Below are positions 41,932-55,042 of a stretch of 64,000 nucleotides of DNA, piece by piece. The notes below the pieces were generated by a model that was not told where the DNA came from, did not search any database, and saw only the letters and a list, made by a program, of their open reading frames with translations. The stretch is from Anas platyrhynchos (taxonomy: Eukaryota; Chordata; Aves; Anseriformes; Anatidae), in the NCBI RefSeq assembly GCF_047663525.1, contig NC_092594.1:39870001-39934000 (forward strand). The letters run 5' to 3'. The translations under genes and the position numbers were made by a program. Numbering within the stretch: the first letter of the stretch is position 1; each line of letters begins with the position of its first letter.

Positions 41932-43323
41932 GTAAGTGCTTTGTTTTTCCTTTAGTCAGTTGCAGGGTTCTCTAGGCAGGCTGGAGTTTATAGATTTCTA
42001 GAATTTTTAAGTGCTTGGAATTCACTTAGGAGAGGGATGTTTAATAGAGGTTTCTGGCTCACTGTTTTTTGGGATGGTGGGATACTCTTCTGTTTTTGAG
42101 CTATATTTTAATCTCTAAATGTATAAACCAGCAGTAGGTAAACATTAGGAGGAACCGGTCAAAGGTAACAGCGCTTTCTGGAACCGTCAAGTTCTTGTTC
42201 GGCAACGTAGTGACTGGTTTGATCTACTTCACAGATGGAGAGGCAAGTGGACTGCTCTCTTTGAAATAATAAAATTGAAAACATAAAGTTTGTCAAAGAT
42301 GGCAGTGCATGTTTGCAGTCTGTTTATTGCTTTTGCCAGTGGTAGATAACATTTATAAGGAATCGGTGAAAGGAAAGAGCGCCTTCTGGAACTGTGAAGC
42401 TCTGTGTTGGCAACTCGGTGACTGGCTGGACCTACTGTCCATCTCCAGAGGGAAGCGGACTGCTATTTTGAAATTAAAAAATACTAATAAAAATAAAAAA
42501 AAATATGGTGCTGCTCTATGGCGCCCGGAGGACTGCCACTCTGCATGACAGTTAAAAAGAATGTGGTTTGGAGATGGAGAGCCACAGAGATGAAGCAGCT
42601 GGGAAGAGAGACACAAGTATTGCAGTAGGTAGGCTGTGGTTATGAGGTGCCTCAGGATGTGCTTTTTTTCTTGTTTCCGCCCTTCCCTCGTGCAGCCTTG
42701 GAGAGATGAAGTCCCCATGGTGTGGAGTGGTGCAAAAAGGTAAGAGGGTTGTCGGCCCGGTCAGTTTCCTTCACCAATGCTAAGGCAAGTCTTTGAAGAG
42801 AAACAGCCTGGTTGCTTGTGCTGCCCCCTGTTGAACTAAGCCAGACCAAAAACAGGGCTGCTGTTCCTCCTGCTCTCTTTGCCTCTTCTCATCTTGCAGA
42901 GGAATGGTCCAGCAATTCGGGTTAATAGGGGACAAGAGAACAAAGGGGTTTCAGAATAACTGCTAACTGTTATGACTATTGCATGGGGCACTATGCAAGT
43001 CTGTGACATCCAGCCAAGATGGACAAAGGAGAAGGACAAGGGAAAAGCCTGGGAGGAAGACTATGAGCCTTCAGTACGAGAGACCCGCAGAGGGACCACC
43101 AGAGACTGATAACACATGCGCCAGTGGGCGGGTTGGGATTCCAGGAACTAGTTATAATAACCCTGCCTTTTCTAGAAGTAGTAATGAATATGTATTAGCC
43201 CAGGAGCATAAAAACCAGCCGCCTGCTGTGACTTGTGTGCGTCTCGGTGGAGCAGAGACTCCCGGCGCACCCAGTGCTGTTTGCTTACCTCTATTCATTT
43301 AATAAATTGTAAACTTTGATTGT
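41905..43323 (+). ncRNA. Putative spliced non-coding RNA B, U4
   Basis: Copy of 2572-3990; the second exon's candidate acceptor reads CATGACAG instead of CATGGCAG, still with AG. Confidence 0.4.
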
Positions 43324-43357
43324 AATCCTATTTGGGACTTAGTCATTTATTACAACA
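42968..43357 (+). mobile_element. Solo LTR, U4
   Basis: Copy of 3635-4024 with TGTTATGAC at its start. Confidence 0.75.
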
Positions 43358-43416
43358 GACAACCTTGTAAAATGCAGACAACCAGAATCCTTACAACAAT
43401 TAAGTGGAAATCACGG

Positions 43417-43703
43417 TGTAAGAAACATTACCACCTCAAAGAGTAAAAGCCTCAAAAGAAATGTGACTTGTAACAGGCCAGCAGCTGTGTGTTTTCGGTG
43501 AAGCACCAGGTAGAGTATAAACCTGGATTGCACAGTTAATGGGGAAACGGGAGGGTCCTGGTCCTTGGGAGGGAAAAAAAAAAGTATATAAACTGTGTAT
43601 GGAATCGGTAGGTGCCCTCCTGCTTGCGGGACACCCGCCATTGTAATCTCAAATACAAATGCTACTGTACTGAGATCCTCTCCTGAGCCTATGTTATTTC
43701 CCA
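43417..43703 (+). mobile_element. LTR-like fragment, U4
   Basis: Copy of 4084-4370, no difference noticed. Confidence 0.45.
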
Positions 43704-43727
43704 AAGATTGATTCGCGGTTTTAAGGC

Positions 43728-44532
43728 TTCAGGGATAGGGCCCTAGGGTTGGGTTTCAGGGTAAGCGTTCTCAGGGTTTATGTTTAGGATTTTAAGGTTT
43801 TTAGTTTTAGGGTTGGAGTTTTAACGGTTAGGATTTTAGGGATTTGAGGGTTAGGGTTTTAAGGGTTTCAGGGTTAGCGTGTCAGGGTTTTGGAGTTTTT
43901 TGGGTTGTAGTGTTGATAGTTTTTTTAGGGTTAGGTTCTTAGGGTTTTATTTTTGGTCAGTTATTTACGGTTAGGGTTTTAAGATCTTATTATTATTTTT
44001 TTTTTCAGGTTAGGTTCTCCTGGGTTAGGGTTTTGAGCATCTTAATATTTTGGGTTGGGTTTGGGATTTGAGCGTCTTAATTTTGTGGGCTTGGGCGCTG
44101 TGAGCGTCTTAAGTGTTTGGGTTAGGGCTTTTAGGCATAGGTCTTCAGGGGTTTAGTTTGGGTTAGGTCTGTAGGGGTTTCGAGGATTTTTAGGGTTAGG
44201 GCTTGCGGCTTTTTTGTGTAAGGGCGGTAAGGGCAAGGGTTCCAGGGAGTGCTGTTAAATGGAGTTCTCGACAACTCGGCCTCTGATTGGCCGTGCCGGC
44301 TGTGCAGGGAATGCTGGTAGGTGTAGTTTTCCGTCACAAGGCTTCCGGTAGGCCGCGTTGATTGCCCAGAGCATGCCGGGAAATGTAGTTCTGGGACTCC
44401 GGACTTCCGGGAGGCCATGTTGAGCGCCCAGAGCATACCGGGAAATGCAGTTCTCGGGGACTAGGGCTGGGGCTAGGGTTAGAGTTTAGGGTGAGGGTTG
44501 GGGTTGGGGTTAGGGGTTAGGGTTAGGGCTAG
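43728..44532 (+). repeat. Degenerate telomeric block 1, U4
   Basis: Copy of 4395-5200, one T shorter in the T run near 43995, with GGGCAAGGG near 44233 and a GGTTGGGGTTGGGG variant near 44498. Confidence 0.92.
44241..44462 (-). promoter_or_regulatory. 62-bp repeat array 1, U4
   Basis: Copy of 4909-5130, four repeats, motifs kept. Confidence 0.85.
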
Positions 44533-44799
44533 TGAATGCTGGTTCTCTGTGTTTGCAGATGACGGTGAGCGTGTTTAAACTAATTCCAGTTGAAGAAGTT
44601 TCAGTTACTTGCTTGGTGACGTTATCCGTTCAACATTAAAAGCTGCAGCAAAAGCAAAAGGGGATTTTTGCTTCTAGAAACACCCCAGTTCTCCTGTCTG
44701 CACTCTGCATGCTGTTGAGCTAAGCCTTATAAATAAGTAAATAAACCAGAGCTGCTGCTGCTCCTCTTTTTGCTTTTTTGTGCTTTCCCCGCATGCGAC

Positions 44800-44940
44800 C
44801 TCTGCCGCCCCCTGCTGGTGGAAAACGTGTACTGCAGGCGGCCGGGGGCGCGCATGCGCGGTGACGCCCGCGGGCGCCCTCTGCCGCCCCCTGCTGGTGG
44901 AAAACAAGTACTGCAGGCGGCCGGGGGCCGCGCATGCGCG
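44800..44940 (-). promoter_or_regulatory. Duplicated CTCF + NRF1 cassette, U4
   Basis: Copy of 5468-5608; both CTCF cores and both NRF1 palindromes are intact. Confidence 0.75.
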
Positions 44941-45236
44941 TTGCTTATTACGTCTTTTTTTTTTTTTGATGTGTAATTTCCTACGCTCCTAGATTTTTCT
45001 TCATATGTAAATGAAAGGTTCGTGCTAATTCCCGTTGAAAATATTTCATTTACTTTCTTGGTTGTATTGTCCTTTCTATGTTCAAAGCTGAGTCAAAAAT
45101 ACGGTAAATTTTGCTTCTAGAAACACCGCAGTTCTTTTGTCTGCACTCCGCATGCTGTAAACTAGGGATAGGTGACAAATAAATAAAAAAATAAATAAAA
45201 GAACACAGCTGCTGCTCCTGCTCTCTTTCTTGTTTT

Positions 45237-45357
45237 TTGCCCCCTCCTCTTTCCCAGGTGATTGGGTTTGGGTGCTGGGCGGGGCCAAATGTTATACGAG
45301 CCCTAGGCATTCTATCAGAGAGCTCCTCCTGCGTGGGCTGCTCTTTGGGGTCGGTGC
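45237..45357 (+). promoter_or_regulatory. Promoter module C (decayed), U4
   Basis: Copy of 5905-6025 with GGGGTCGGTG at the former donor. Confidence 0.35.
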
Positions 45358-45661
45358 TTTGTTTATTCTTCTGTTAGCTACATGCAGGGTTCTTTTCGTG
45401 GGTCAGAGTCTTGTACGATATTTTAGAGGAAACCAATCTAGTAGTACGTGCATTCATTGCAAGAAGCTCTTTGGAGGTGATTAATTGTTATAGCACTTTT
45501 ATGGATAGGATGTCAATGTTACTTTGTGTGTTTGCTTTGTTGTTCTATGTCCCTCATGATTTTTGCAGGGTTATAGGGCAGATGCCACCAGGTCTACCCC
45601 TTTTGTTGTTTTTGTTTTGTTTGATTTATTTTTCTTATTTTCTTTTTCGGAAGGGGGTTTG

Positions 45662-46293
45662 GGATTTGAGCGTCCTATTTTTTTGGGTTTGGGATTTGAG
45701 CATCTTAATTTTGTGGGTGTGGGATTTGAGCGTCTTAAGTGTTTGGGTTAGGGCTTTTAGGCATAGGTCTTCAGGGGTTTAGTGTGGTGGATAGTTTCGG
45801 TTAGGTCTGTAGGGGTTTCGAGGATTTCTAGGGTTAGGGCTTGCGGCTTCTTTGTGTAAGGGCGGTAAGGGCTAGGGTTCCAGGGAGTGCTGTTAAATGG
45901 AGTTCTCGACAACTCGGCCTCTGATTGGCCGTGCCGGCTGTGCAGGGAATGCTGGTAGGTGTAGTTTTCCGTCACAAGGCTTCCGGTAGGCCGCGTTGAT
46001 TGCCCAGAGCATGCCGGGAAATGTAGTTCTGGGACTCCGGACGTCCGGGAGGCCATGTTGAGCGCCCAGAGCATACCGGGAAATGTAGTTCTGGGACTCC
46101 GAACTTCCGGGAGGCCATGTTGAGCGCCCAGAGCATACCGGGAAATGTAGTTCTGGGACTCCGGACTTCCGGGAGGCCATGTTGGGTGCCCAGAGCATAC
46201 CGGGAAATGCAGTTCTCGGGGACGAGGGCTGGGGCTAGGGTTAGAGTTTAGGGTGAGGGTTGGGGTTAGGGTTAGGGGTTAGGGTTAGGGCTA
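45662..46293 (+). repeat. Degenerate telomeric block 2, U4
   Basis: Copy of 6330-6961. Confidence 0.92.
45879..46225 (-). promoter_or_regulatory. 62-bp repeat array 2, U4
   Basis: Copy of 6547-6893, six repeats. Confidence 0.85.
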
Positions 46294-46561
46294 GTGAATG
46301 CTGGTTCTCTGTGTTTGCAGATGACGGTGAGCGTGTTTAAACTAATTCCAGTTGAAGAAGTTTCAGTTACTTGCTTGGTGACGTTATCCGTTCAACATTA
46401 AAAGCTGCAGCAAAAGCAAAAGGGGAGTTTTGCTTCTAGAAACACCACAGGTCTCTTGTCTGCTCTCGGAATGTTTTTGAGATAAACCAGATCTTAAAAA
46501 AAAAGGAAAAAAAAAAACCACAGCTGCTTCTTTTGCTCTCTTCCTACTTCCTTGTGCTTTG

Positions 46562-46670
46562 CCCCTCCCCTTTCCCAGGTGATTGGGTTTGGGTGCTGGG
46601 CGGGGCTGAATGCTATATGAGCCCCAGGCATGCTAGCAGAGAGCTCCTTCTGCTTGGGCTGCTCTTTGGG
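46562..46670 (+). promoter_or_regulatory. Promoter module D, U4
   Basis: Copy of 7230-7338 with all core elements and the donor kept. Confidence 0.55.
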
Positions 46671-49600
46671 GTAAGTGCTTTGGTTTTCCTTCAGTCAGTT
46701 GCAGGGTTCTCTAGGCAGACTGGAGCCTATGGATTTCTGGATTTTAAGTGCTTGGAATTCACTCAGTAGCGGGATGTTTAGTAGGGGCTGCTGGCTCACT
46801 GTTTTTTTGGGATGGTGGGATACTCTTCTGTTTTTGAGCTATATTTTAATCTCTAGATGTATAAACCCACTTGTGTAACTCTCCGGAGGACTAAAACCAG
46901 CTTGATTGAATGCTACATATGGCTTGGCAGCGTAGATGCAGCATTACCAAGAGACTGAGCAGAGTTGTATCAGAGTCACCTCTTTCATCTGCAAAGGGTA
47001 AGTTTGATTACCCCTGCCGAGGCTTGTGTGTGTGCATGTCTTTTTGGCATTTGTGGAGCTCGGTTGTTTTTCTTTGTGTGTGTGCATGTTCTTTTTTTTT
47101 TTTTTTTGAGGGTCAAACAGTGTGTTTGCTGAGTGTGGTTAGAATGAGGAGGTGGGGAGCTGCTCAGGACTGGAAGGTTTGGTTTCTAGGAGTATGCGGC
47201 ATCCTTCCTGTGCGACGTGACTAATTGTTGGGCTGGAACGTTCCAGCTTTCGTGTGTCTTAAGCAATGTAGCTTGTGTAGTGTGTGTTGTGTGGCCTGGG
47301 CAGAGTTTGCTGTGGTGCAGTGGGCGAAGAATCTCAGTTAGAGCTGGTGAGCAGCTGAAGTACCAGAGCTGGGAAGAGAGAGGTCTTGGAGCAGGTACGC
47401 TGTGGCTGTGAGGTGCCTCAGAGTGTGCTTTTCTGTCTTTTGTTTTGTTTTGTTTTGTTGTTTTTTTGCAGGTGCTTTGTGCGGTCGTGGACAGGAAAGG
47501 GAAATCCTCGTGTCGCGGAGCAGTGAGGGAGGGTGAGTGTTGTCAGCCTGGTCATCCCTTACCTGAAGCGAAGGGAAGACACTCAGGTGTTTCCCTCAGA
47601 GGGTCCGAGGTGAGTCTGTCTGGGATAGAGGAGCAGCGTGGCAGGTGGGCGCTTGCAAGCACAGTGGTTCTTTTGTCCTTTTGTGTTCCCCGGTGGTGTG
47701 GATGATGCTGGCCGCTCCTTTCAAGCTTGGACCTAATTTGCAGGTCCAGAGGCAAGTGGAGTGCTGTTTTGAAAGGATAAAAGTAAAGCTGGGGTCGCTT
47801 ATGTTGTTGAGGGATGGGTGCTACTGCTGGCAGCTGAATGTTTATCTTCTGCCTGTGTTTTTCTTTTGTTCAGGCTGAAATGCAGTGTGCAGTGCAGGAT
47901 GTGTCAACCAGCTGCCTCTGCAGTGACTCTGGTGCGTGATGAGCAGAGGTAGCTGTTAATTTTGGGGGTGTGGTTGTCACTGAAGTTATTTTCCTACATC
48001 CAATAGCGTAAAATTCCAGTTTGCCTTTTAGAGGCGCTATAAGTGGGTAAAGAGAAGAGATGGAAGCATGTGCCACGTGGGGCAGGCAAGCGGCTGAGGT
48101 ACAGGAGGGGATGAGAGTATGTGATTTTTTCCTGGGGGTGGAATGGAATTGATTGTTTTGGTGTATAGTCTGTTTTGCTCCTAGATCTTTCATTCATTGT
48201 AAATAAAAGTTTGAGCCAGTTCCAGTTAGGAATGTTCTAGTTACGACCCAGCAAGTATTGTCCTTTTAATGTTAAAAAAAAGTGCGGCAAAAGCATGGGT
48301 GCAGATCTGTTTCAGGTCTTGTGCATCATATTCGGTTGGAGATCGCGTCTGTTTCCATCCTCACTCTTGCAGAAGTCATCTGGGCCGCATCAGGAGCTCT
48401 TGCTTGGGAATTGATTTCCTAAGTGTCTTCTTAGGGGGTTTTCAGTCCCCATCCTTCTGGTCTCTTGTCTTGAAGGCAGGCTTTTTAGGCCTCCGTCATC
48501 CCAGTTCTGGCAGTTGCTTCCAGTTGCATGTTGTGACATTTGAGTCTCTCCTGGGGTCTGGTGCAGAGCACCTGTTCTGACGTGCTGTTGCTGTAGGGCT
48601 TTCTTTTTGGGGGTCACTTTTTCTTGTGCCTTGTGTTGTGTGTTTTGTTTGTAGTGTTTGTGGCGTGCCTGTGTGTGTGTACGTGTTTGGTCTGGAGCTG
48701 TCCTGCCTGGCAGTTAGTGATGACAGGTAACGTGGCAGTGCATGGGTGTACTAATACATTGTCTGGACTGTTTTGGTAAAGATATCCAGTCTGCCTCTGG
48801 GCACGTACTGAAGGGCAGCTGGCACAGTCATCTCTGTGGTGTTTGGCAGACTGGAGGGGGGAGAGTTGAGCTGCTTGCGAGCAACTGCTCGCATAGCACT
48901 TGAACGGTGTGCTTGAGGAGGTCTGTCGAATCTTGAAAGCTTACAGATATGGGGTTTTGAATTTTTTATTTTTATTTCTTTCCTGTCCCCAGTAGAGCGT
49001 AAACCTTTGGAGGAACCTGTCACAGGAAAGAGCTCCTTCTGGAACTGTTCAGCACTCGGGAGGCAACTGGGTGACTGGCTTGATCTACTTCTGAGGTGCT
49101 GAGGCAAGGAGGCTGCTGTTTTGAAACGATAGTATTGTAAATGGGGTCCCTTTTGTGTTGTTGAGGGATGGGTGCTAATGCTGGCAGCTGAATGATTGAT
49201 TCTCTTGTGCCTGTTTTCATTTGTTAAAGCTGAAACACAGTGTACGACACGGGACTTGACGACCAGAGCTGCTTTTGGCAAGGTGAGTGATGAACAGATA
49301 TAGAAGGTAATTTAGGGGTGCAGTTGTCACTGCACCTACTGAACTACACAAAGTACAGTAAAAATCCTGTTTATATTTCAGGGGTGTTGTAGCTGGCCTA
49401 AGAGAGCAGATGGAAGCATCTGCCTCGAGGGGAGGGGAGGGCAGGGCACGGAGGTAAGGCAGCAGACGAGAGTAACTGTCCCAGCTGTGCTGTGGCTTTG
49501 GATGCTGCTTCAGCCTATGCTTTTCTTTTTGTTTCACATTTGTCTCACACAGGCTGAGTGGGGCCAAGCTGCACTCTGAAGAGCAGCACGAGAAGGGCGG

Positions 49601-49905
49601 GCTGGTTGTGAGCTGGATCGGAGCAGAACTGCCAAGTAGCACGAGGTGAGTGCGAAGGGTATCCATCTTGCTTTACAGGTGCCATGGCAGGCTCTCTAGA
49701 GAAGTGGTTGAGGATTGGAGAAGAGGTTGCAGATGATCAAGGAGCGACACGTGCAGGGATGGCTTGAAAAGGGTATGGCTGCTTTCTCTTCTGTTTATCA
49801 GGTGTCCCAGGCAATGTGGGCTGTGGTGTTAGTCTTTAGAATCGGAACAAAGCAGGTGCTGAAATGCTGCGTCTGTTTGTTTTTTTGTGTTGGGGTTGCA
49901 CCTTG
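46644..49905 (+). ncRNA. Putative multi-exon non-coding RNA D, U4
   Basis: Copy of 7312-10573 with the CTCTCCGG acceptor change, shared with U3, and the CTGCACCTACTG change in the intron after the sixth exon. Confidence 0.42.
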
Positions 49906-50008
49906 GTGAGTGTAGGGATGGGTTTTAAGTGGGTGCAGCGGAGGGCCTGGCCCCAGTGTCCTGTAGTGTGTTTTGACCCATCAGCATAGCCTTTTGGTTC
50001 TCAGGTAG

Positions 50009-50638
50009 TGTCGCGTTAAAGGGGTGTAGCTGATTAACCGTTACGGGCCCGGTTGGATTCAGAGTACTGAACCAGTCGGACATTCACCAAAACTGGGGGT
50101 CCGTTCGGACATTCACCAAAAACGTAATAACCGCCTGGGGGTCCGCTCAGACATTCACCAAAAACGTATTAACCACCTGGGGGTCCGTTCAGACATTCAC
50201 CAACAATGCATTAACCGTCTGGGGGTCTGGTTAGATTCAGAACACTGAACTATCACGGATAACCACCCTCACCCTAGTTGCATTAATGAGAGCTATCACA
50301 ATGCAATCAAGTATGGTTTATTACAGCAACAGGTAATCAGGTTCTTTTGGATTGCCGGTGATAGTGACTATCTGCAAAAGCAAGCTAGTATGCATGAAAT
50401 ACACAGGTGTTATAGGTGTTACAGGTGTTACAGGTGCGCAGCCTAGAAATAAACGCGTTAAAAGGATCAAAGACTCTATAGAGATTTATAAGCAAATATT
50501 CAGATCTCACCCAAAGGCGTCCCAATGGGGGGGCAAGAGAGGCTCAGCCCGTCGACTGATCCCAGGAGTCAGGAGGTCCTAAGGATGTTGTATGTCCTCG
50601 GGATGGTATCTCCCCTGACGATGGTATCTTCCCTAACA
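50009..50638 (-). mobile_element. Antisense LTR, U4
   Basis: Copy of 10677-11306, with CTCTATAGAG near 50478 where the others read CTCTATGGAG. Confidence 0.75.
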
Positions 50639-51286
50639 TCCCCTCTCTCTTGGGCCAATTTATATTATTTTCTATCTTTTAGGTGGAGCTTGAGTGGCTC
50701 TAGTCAAGCATATCTTAGTTATGATTGGTGTAAAGTTTTCCCGTCTCCGTTTAAAGTAATAGGCTCCGAGAAATTCAGAGCGCATGCTCAGTGAGGGGTG
50801 GTCGCACCTTGGAGGCGGGTAGCTTTTGGGATGGAGGTGTGTTTTGGTATTATAATGATATTATAATGAGCAAAAAGTACACTAGGGTACAGCATTTGTC
50901 AAAACATGACAGGTCTTTGGCTTAGGGTGGCAAAAAGTGCAGCTTTGTGCACAAGAACAATCGAGGCCCCACCTGATTACAGAGCCTAGCCGTGGTGTCT
51001 CCACTCCACTCTACGCTCCGTGGTGTTCCTTAGAGCTAGCACACCAAGTTTCCCCAGCGCGATAGCATCTAAGGTTGGGAGCCTAGGGAATGCTCAGATA
51101 ATGCAGTTATGCCCTACCCTGAAAGCCTCTTCAATGCTGTACCTTTTCCTTAAAAGTATGAATGTTAGTTTTATTTTCCTAGTTACTTCAGGCATTTACA
51201 CCACAGGTAGCTTACTGAAGTAAGTGATTTTGCCTGCAAGTGGAATGGATTTTTTTTTTTTTTTTTTTGGTGTGCAATCAGTTCTG

Positions 51287-51553
51287 TGTTGCCTTCAGGG
51301 GGCAGTGGCGACCTGGTTCAGGAACGGCACGGCGACCAACCCCAGGCCGCTCGGTCCATCGGCTCACAGACACCAATGTGGTGGATGGCAAATGGCATTT
51401 ATTGTCGAGTCACATGGGCTTATATACCCGAGGCCCATAGCGTCACTTCCGCTTGCTTACATCACAGACCACACGCTACTGTCCATCAAGGGAGGGGCTC
51501 CACCTTTCCGTACATCGTGACATCTTCCGGCCGCCAGACCCTAACTACCCACA
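51287..51553 (-). repeat. ERV 3' LTR (U4)
   Basis: Same as 11955-12221 by eye. Confidence 0.94.
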
Positions 51554-51695
51554 TTTCCCCCCTCCCTATGCACAACCAAATTAGCTAAAATATAACAATC
51601 TTAAGACGTAGACATCATAACTTAACTAAAAAACATAAGGCACAATAACCAGGAGAAAACTAAGAGGTAACTGGTAACGCTGAGTAAATGCACTC

Positions 51696-51872
51696 TTAAA
51701 GTAGTTGTTGGTGTTCTACCAACATAATGTTAACTTTCTCTAACCAACTTTTAACAAACAACACAAGCATATTTAGTATACAAGGTCCAAAGATAAGATC
51801 ACACAAACGCATTGTAGCCCCCCACCCACGGAGGCCGCTTCGCTGGTGTCTGGATTCTGCCAGTGTGGAACT
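51696..51872 (-). pseudogene. env: ERV env tail fragment, U4
   Basis: Copy of 12364-12540 with the same frame and stop. Confidence 0.6.
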
Positions 51873-51933
51873 CTCAGGCTTAGACAGGACGCTTGCTGAC
51901 TTATTGTCTTCTCATGTCGCCGGGGTATACAGA

Positions 51934-53046
51934 TTACGGGGGTGCCCGATGATCCGTTCCTGTGAACAGAAACTCAGTTTTCATTAGTTTTGTTCTGAAG
52001 TTGGGGCGTCGGCTGTTTGGAGCTTCTCTGGCTGCACGAGTTGCCATACCTTCGTGGGCCCTCAGGCCCTGGACTTGCGCCTGGGGGGTGATCACTGTTG
52101 GGTCCGTACCCATTAGCCGCTGCAGGCTAGAGCCATGCAGTGTGTGATCCGTCCCAGTTACTTGGGCCAGTTGTCTCATACAGTTGTCCCCCCATTCTCG
52201 TTTAAAAATGATCATCCCACCCCCGTCAAAGATCAGTCTACAAGTTTGTGTTATATCAAACGGGAGCATGTCGTCTCCCCTGAAAACACCATCTATGAGG
52301 GTGGAGACCATTGCAGAATGAAGCCCTTTATCCACAATGGCTTTAACAATCGCTTGTACATCCTTAGGGTTTGTTGGTGAGTGAACCCTCTGCCCCCCGT
52401 CTGTCACCCAGACCAGGAACGCTAGCATGGCCGATAGAGCCAAGATGGTGCACGCAATCTTAATTTTCCTCCAATCTGTGAGAGGAATTTCTCTGCCTCG
52501 CGGTGCAGCTTTATTTCGGATGGGGATATTTTGGCTATCTGTCCCCATTTCCTCCTCCGAATTTGAATCGGTATGTGATCCGGAGTCAGAGCTTGACTGA
52601 CTGCTCACCTCCGAGTTCCGGTACCCTCCCATCGAGTTCCGGCCCCGCCCCCCACCCCTGCGGGCGGGCCGCTCTCTGCCTCGTGGCTCGCCCCGCCGCC
52701 ATCTCAGCGAGGCGTTTGCGCCACAGGAGCGTTTTCTCGGATGGCCGTTCCGATCGGCTCTCTGCCCCTCTCTCACGCTTCTACCTCCTCCCTGGTCGTC
52801 CCCGCAACCGTTCTCTTTCTCGCATTTCCACGTGTTAGTAAAACCTAACATTTCATCCCCGTTCCCGCCGGAGGCTTCTTCACCCAACTCTTCGTCTTCT
52901 AGCTCAGCACCGTACTGGGGCGCACATGGCCGTGGTCTCTCCCAGATTTCCCCAGGCTCTGGTTCCCCACCGGCACACCTGGCTTCCTCAGCCGAGCCAC
53001 CCCACAGCTTCCACAACTTTGATACGACCTTCACAAGGGTTTCCAT
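51934..53046 (-). CDS. gag: Truncated ERV Gag, copy in U4
   Basis: Same 370-residue product, no amino-acid change seen. Confidence 0.85.
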   Translation of the reverse strand: METLVKVVSKLWKLWGGSAEEARCAGGEPEPGEIWERPRPCAPQYGAELEDEELGEEASGGNGDEMLGFTNTWKCEKENGCGDDQGGGRSVREGQRADRNGHPRKRSCGANASLRWRRGEPRGRERPARRGGGRGRNSMGGYRNSEVSSQSSSDSGSHTDSNSEEEMGTDSQNIPIRNKAAPRGREIPLTDWRKIKIACTILALSAMLAFLVWVTDGGQRVHSPTNPKDVQAIVKAIVDKGLHSAMVSTLIDGVFRGDDMLPFDITQTCRLIFDGGGMIIFKREWGDNCMRQLAQVTGTDHTLHGSSLQRLMGTDPTVITPQAQVQGLRAHEGMATRAAREAPNSRRPNFRTKLMKTEFLFTGTDHRAPP

Positions 53047-53147
53047 CTTCCTTGTTGGTCCGGGAGCGACCTCCCCGCCGGGCTGGTCCCGCCGCTCCGG
53101 CTGCCGTTCACCCGAATCCAGGAGTTTTCCTGGGTTTCGGCAGTACT

Positions 53148-53414
53148 TGTTGCCTTCAGGGGGCAGTGGCGACCTGGTTCAGGAACGGCACGGCGACCAA
53201 CCCCAGGCCGCTTGGTCCATCGGCTCACAGACACCAATGTGGTGGATGGCAAATGGCATTTATTGTTGAGTCACATGGGCTTATATACCCGAGGCCCATA
53301 GCGTCACTTCCGCTTGCTTACATCACAGACCACACACTGCTGTCCGTCAAGGGAGGGGCTCCACCTTTCCGTACATTGCGACATCTTCCGGCCACCAGAC
53401 CCTAACTACCCACA
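53148..53414 (-). repeat. ERV 5' LTR (U4)
   Basis: Same as the U2 5' LTR, with AGCGTC. Confidence 0.94.
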
Positions 53415-53671
53415 GTTCTGCTCCTAGATTTTTCTTTTTATGTAAATAAAAGATCGAGCTAATTCCAGATGGAAAAAAAAATCAGTTACTTTCTTGGTCA
53501 GTTTGTCCTTTTAATATTCAAAGCTGCAGCAAAAGCATGGGGATTTTTGTTTCTAGAAACACCCTAGCTCTCCTGTCTGCACTCTGCATGCTGTTGAGCT
53601 AAGCCATATAAATGAATAAAGAAACCACAGCTACTGCTCCTTTCTGATTTTTTTTTTTTTTTTTTTTTTTG

Positions 53672-53788
53672 TGCTTTCCCCCTTGCACTTTCCCAGGTGA
53701 TTGGCTTCAGGTTCCAGGTGGGACCTAGTGGTAACTGAGTTGCAGGTATTCCATGACAGAGCTCATTCTGCCTGGGCTGCTTTTTGGG
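53672..53788 (+). promoter_or_regulatory. Promoter module A (decayed), U5
   Basis: Copy of 1230-1346. Confidence 0.35.
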
Positions 53789-54933
53789 GTAAGCGCTTTG
53801 TTTTTCCTTCAGTCAGTTGCAGGGTTCTTTAGGTGGGTCAGAGTCTATGGACTGATGCGTTTTCCAGTAGAAACCGGTACGCATATCTTTTTGAGTTGGT
53901 AACTGGTAGGATCTGTCACTGTAAAGCAATCTAGTAGTAGGTGCCTGTATTGCACGCAGCTCTTCCTCAGGTGAGTAGTTGTTATGGCAGTTTTACGGAT
54001 GGTATGGTGATGTTACTTTGTGTGTTTGCTTTGTGGTTCTGGGTCCCTTCTGATTTTTGCCGAATTACGGGGCTTTCTGTGAGTCTTTGCCTGTATGTCA
54101 AATATTATCAAAGTTACAACCTTGCTGTTAAAGTGATGGAGCAGGGTTTAGTTGAAATGTATCATGGAAGCTCCCTGTGTGAGCATGTGTCTGAAAATGG
54201 CAGCAGTGGGCACGTAAGGGGTAGTCTGTTTCAAGTTTAGGGACAGTTTGTTATATTTCTGGAGCTTTTGCCTGTGTGTTTTCTGTCTGTCGAGTCTTTA
54301 GACCATAAAGCCTTCTAGGCTTTATGTCCTTGAATTTACGTATTAGAAGTACGTTTATGAGGGGTTGCCAGGTACGTTGTTTTTGGGAAACCGTGGGGTA
54401 TGGTTCCTTGAGTGCATAAGTGCAGTAGTGCCAAGAGAGTGAGCAGGGCCACCTTCTTCATCTCTGCAGAATAAGTCTGTTCGGGCACACTTCTCAGGTA
54501 AATGTAGTGAGCAGATGAGGTAAAGGAGCTGGGAACAGAGAGGTATTGCACCGTAGCATGTTGCATCAGTAGTAGTCAGCGTTGCGGAGGAGGTGGGTGT
54601 CAGGGCTGGCGTGCTAGTGAATGCTGGTTCTCTGTTTTTGCAAGTGATGATGAACCTGTTTGACGTAATTCCATTTGAAAAAGTTCCAGTTACTGGCCTG
54701 GTCGTGTCGTCCTTTCAATGTTAAAAGCTGCAGCAAAAGCATGGGGATTGTTGCTTCTAGAAACACCACAGGTCACCTGTCTGCTCTCTGCATGTTTTTC
54801 AAGTAAAGCAGATCTTAAAAAAAACAAAAACAAAAACAAAAAAAAAAAAACAAAACAAACAAACAAAGAAAGAAAATAATAAAAAACTGCTGCTGCTGCT
54901 GCTCCTGCTTTCTTTCTACTTCCTTGTGCTTTG

Positions 54934-55042
54934 CCCCTCCCCTTTTCCAGGTGATTGGGTTTGGGTGCTGGGCGGGGCTGAATGCTATATGAGCCCCAGG
55001 CATGCTATCAGAGAGCTCCTTCTGCCTGGGCTGCTCCTTGGG
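54934..55042 (+). promoter_or_regulatory. Promoter module B, U5
   Basis: Copy of 2490-2598 with all core elements and the donor kept. Confidence 0.55.

Larger units (their letters stand above)
40306..53414. repeat. Macrosatellite unit U4 (subtype B)
   Basis: Fourth complete unit, 13109 bp, subtype B. It carries the derived dinucleotide change CTGCACCTACTG near 49332, shared only with U5, where U1 to U3 read CTGCAGTTACTG. Private changes include CATGACAG near 42546 and GGTTGGGGTTGGGG in the TTAGGG-like tract near 44498. Confidence 0.99.
51287..53414 (-). mobile_element. Internally deleted ERV, copy in U4
   Basis: Same insertion with the same flanking duplication (51281-51286 and 53415-53420) and intact gag frame. 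The 5' LTR has C at the AGCGTC site, as in U2. Confidence 0.94.
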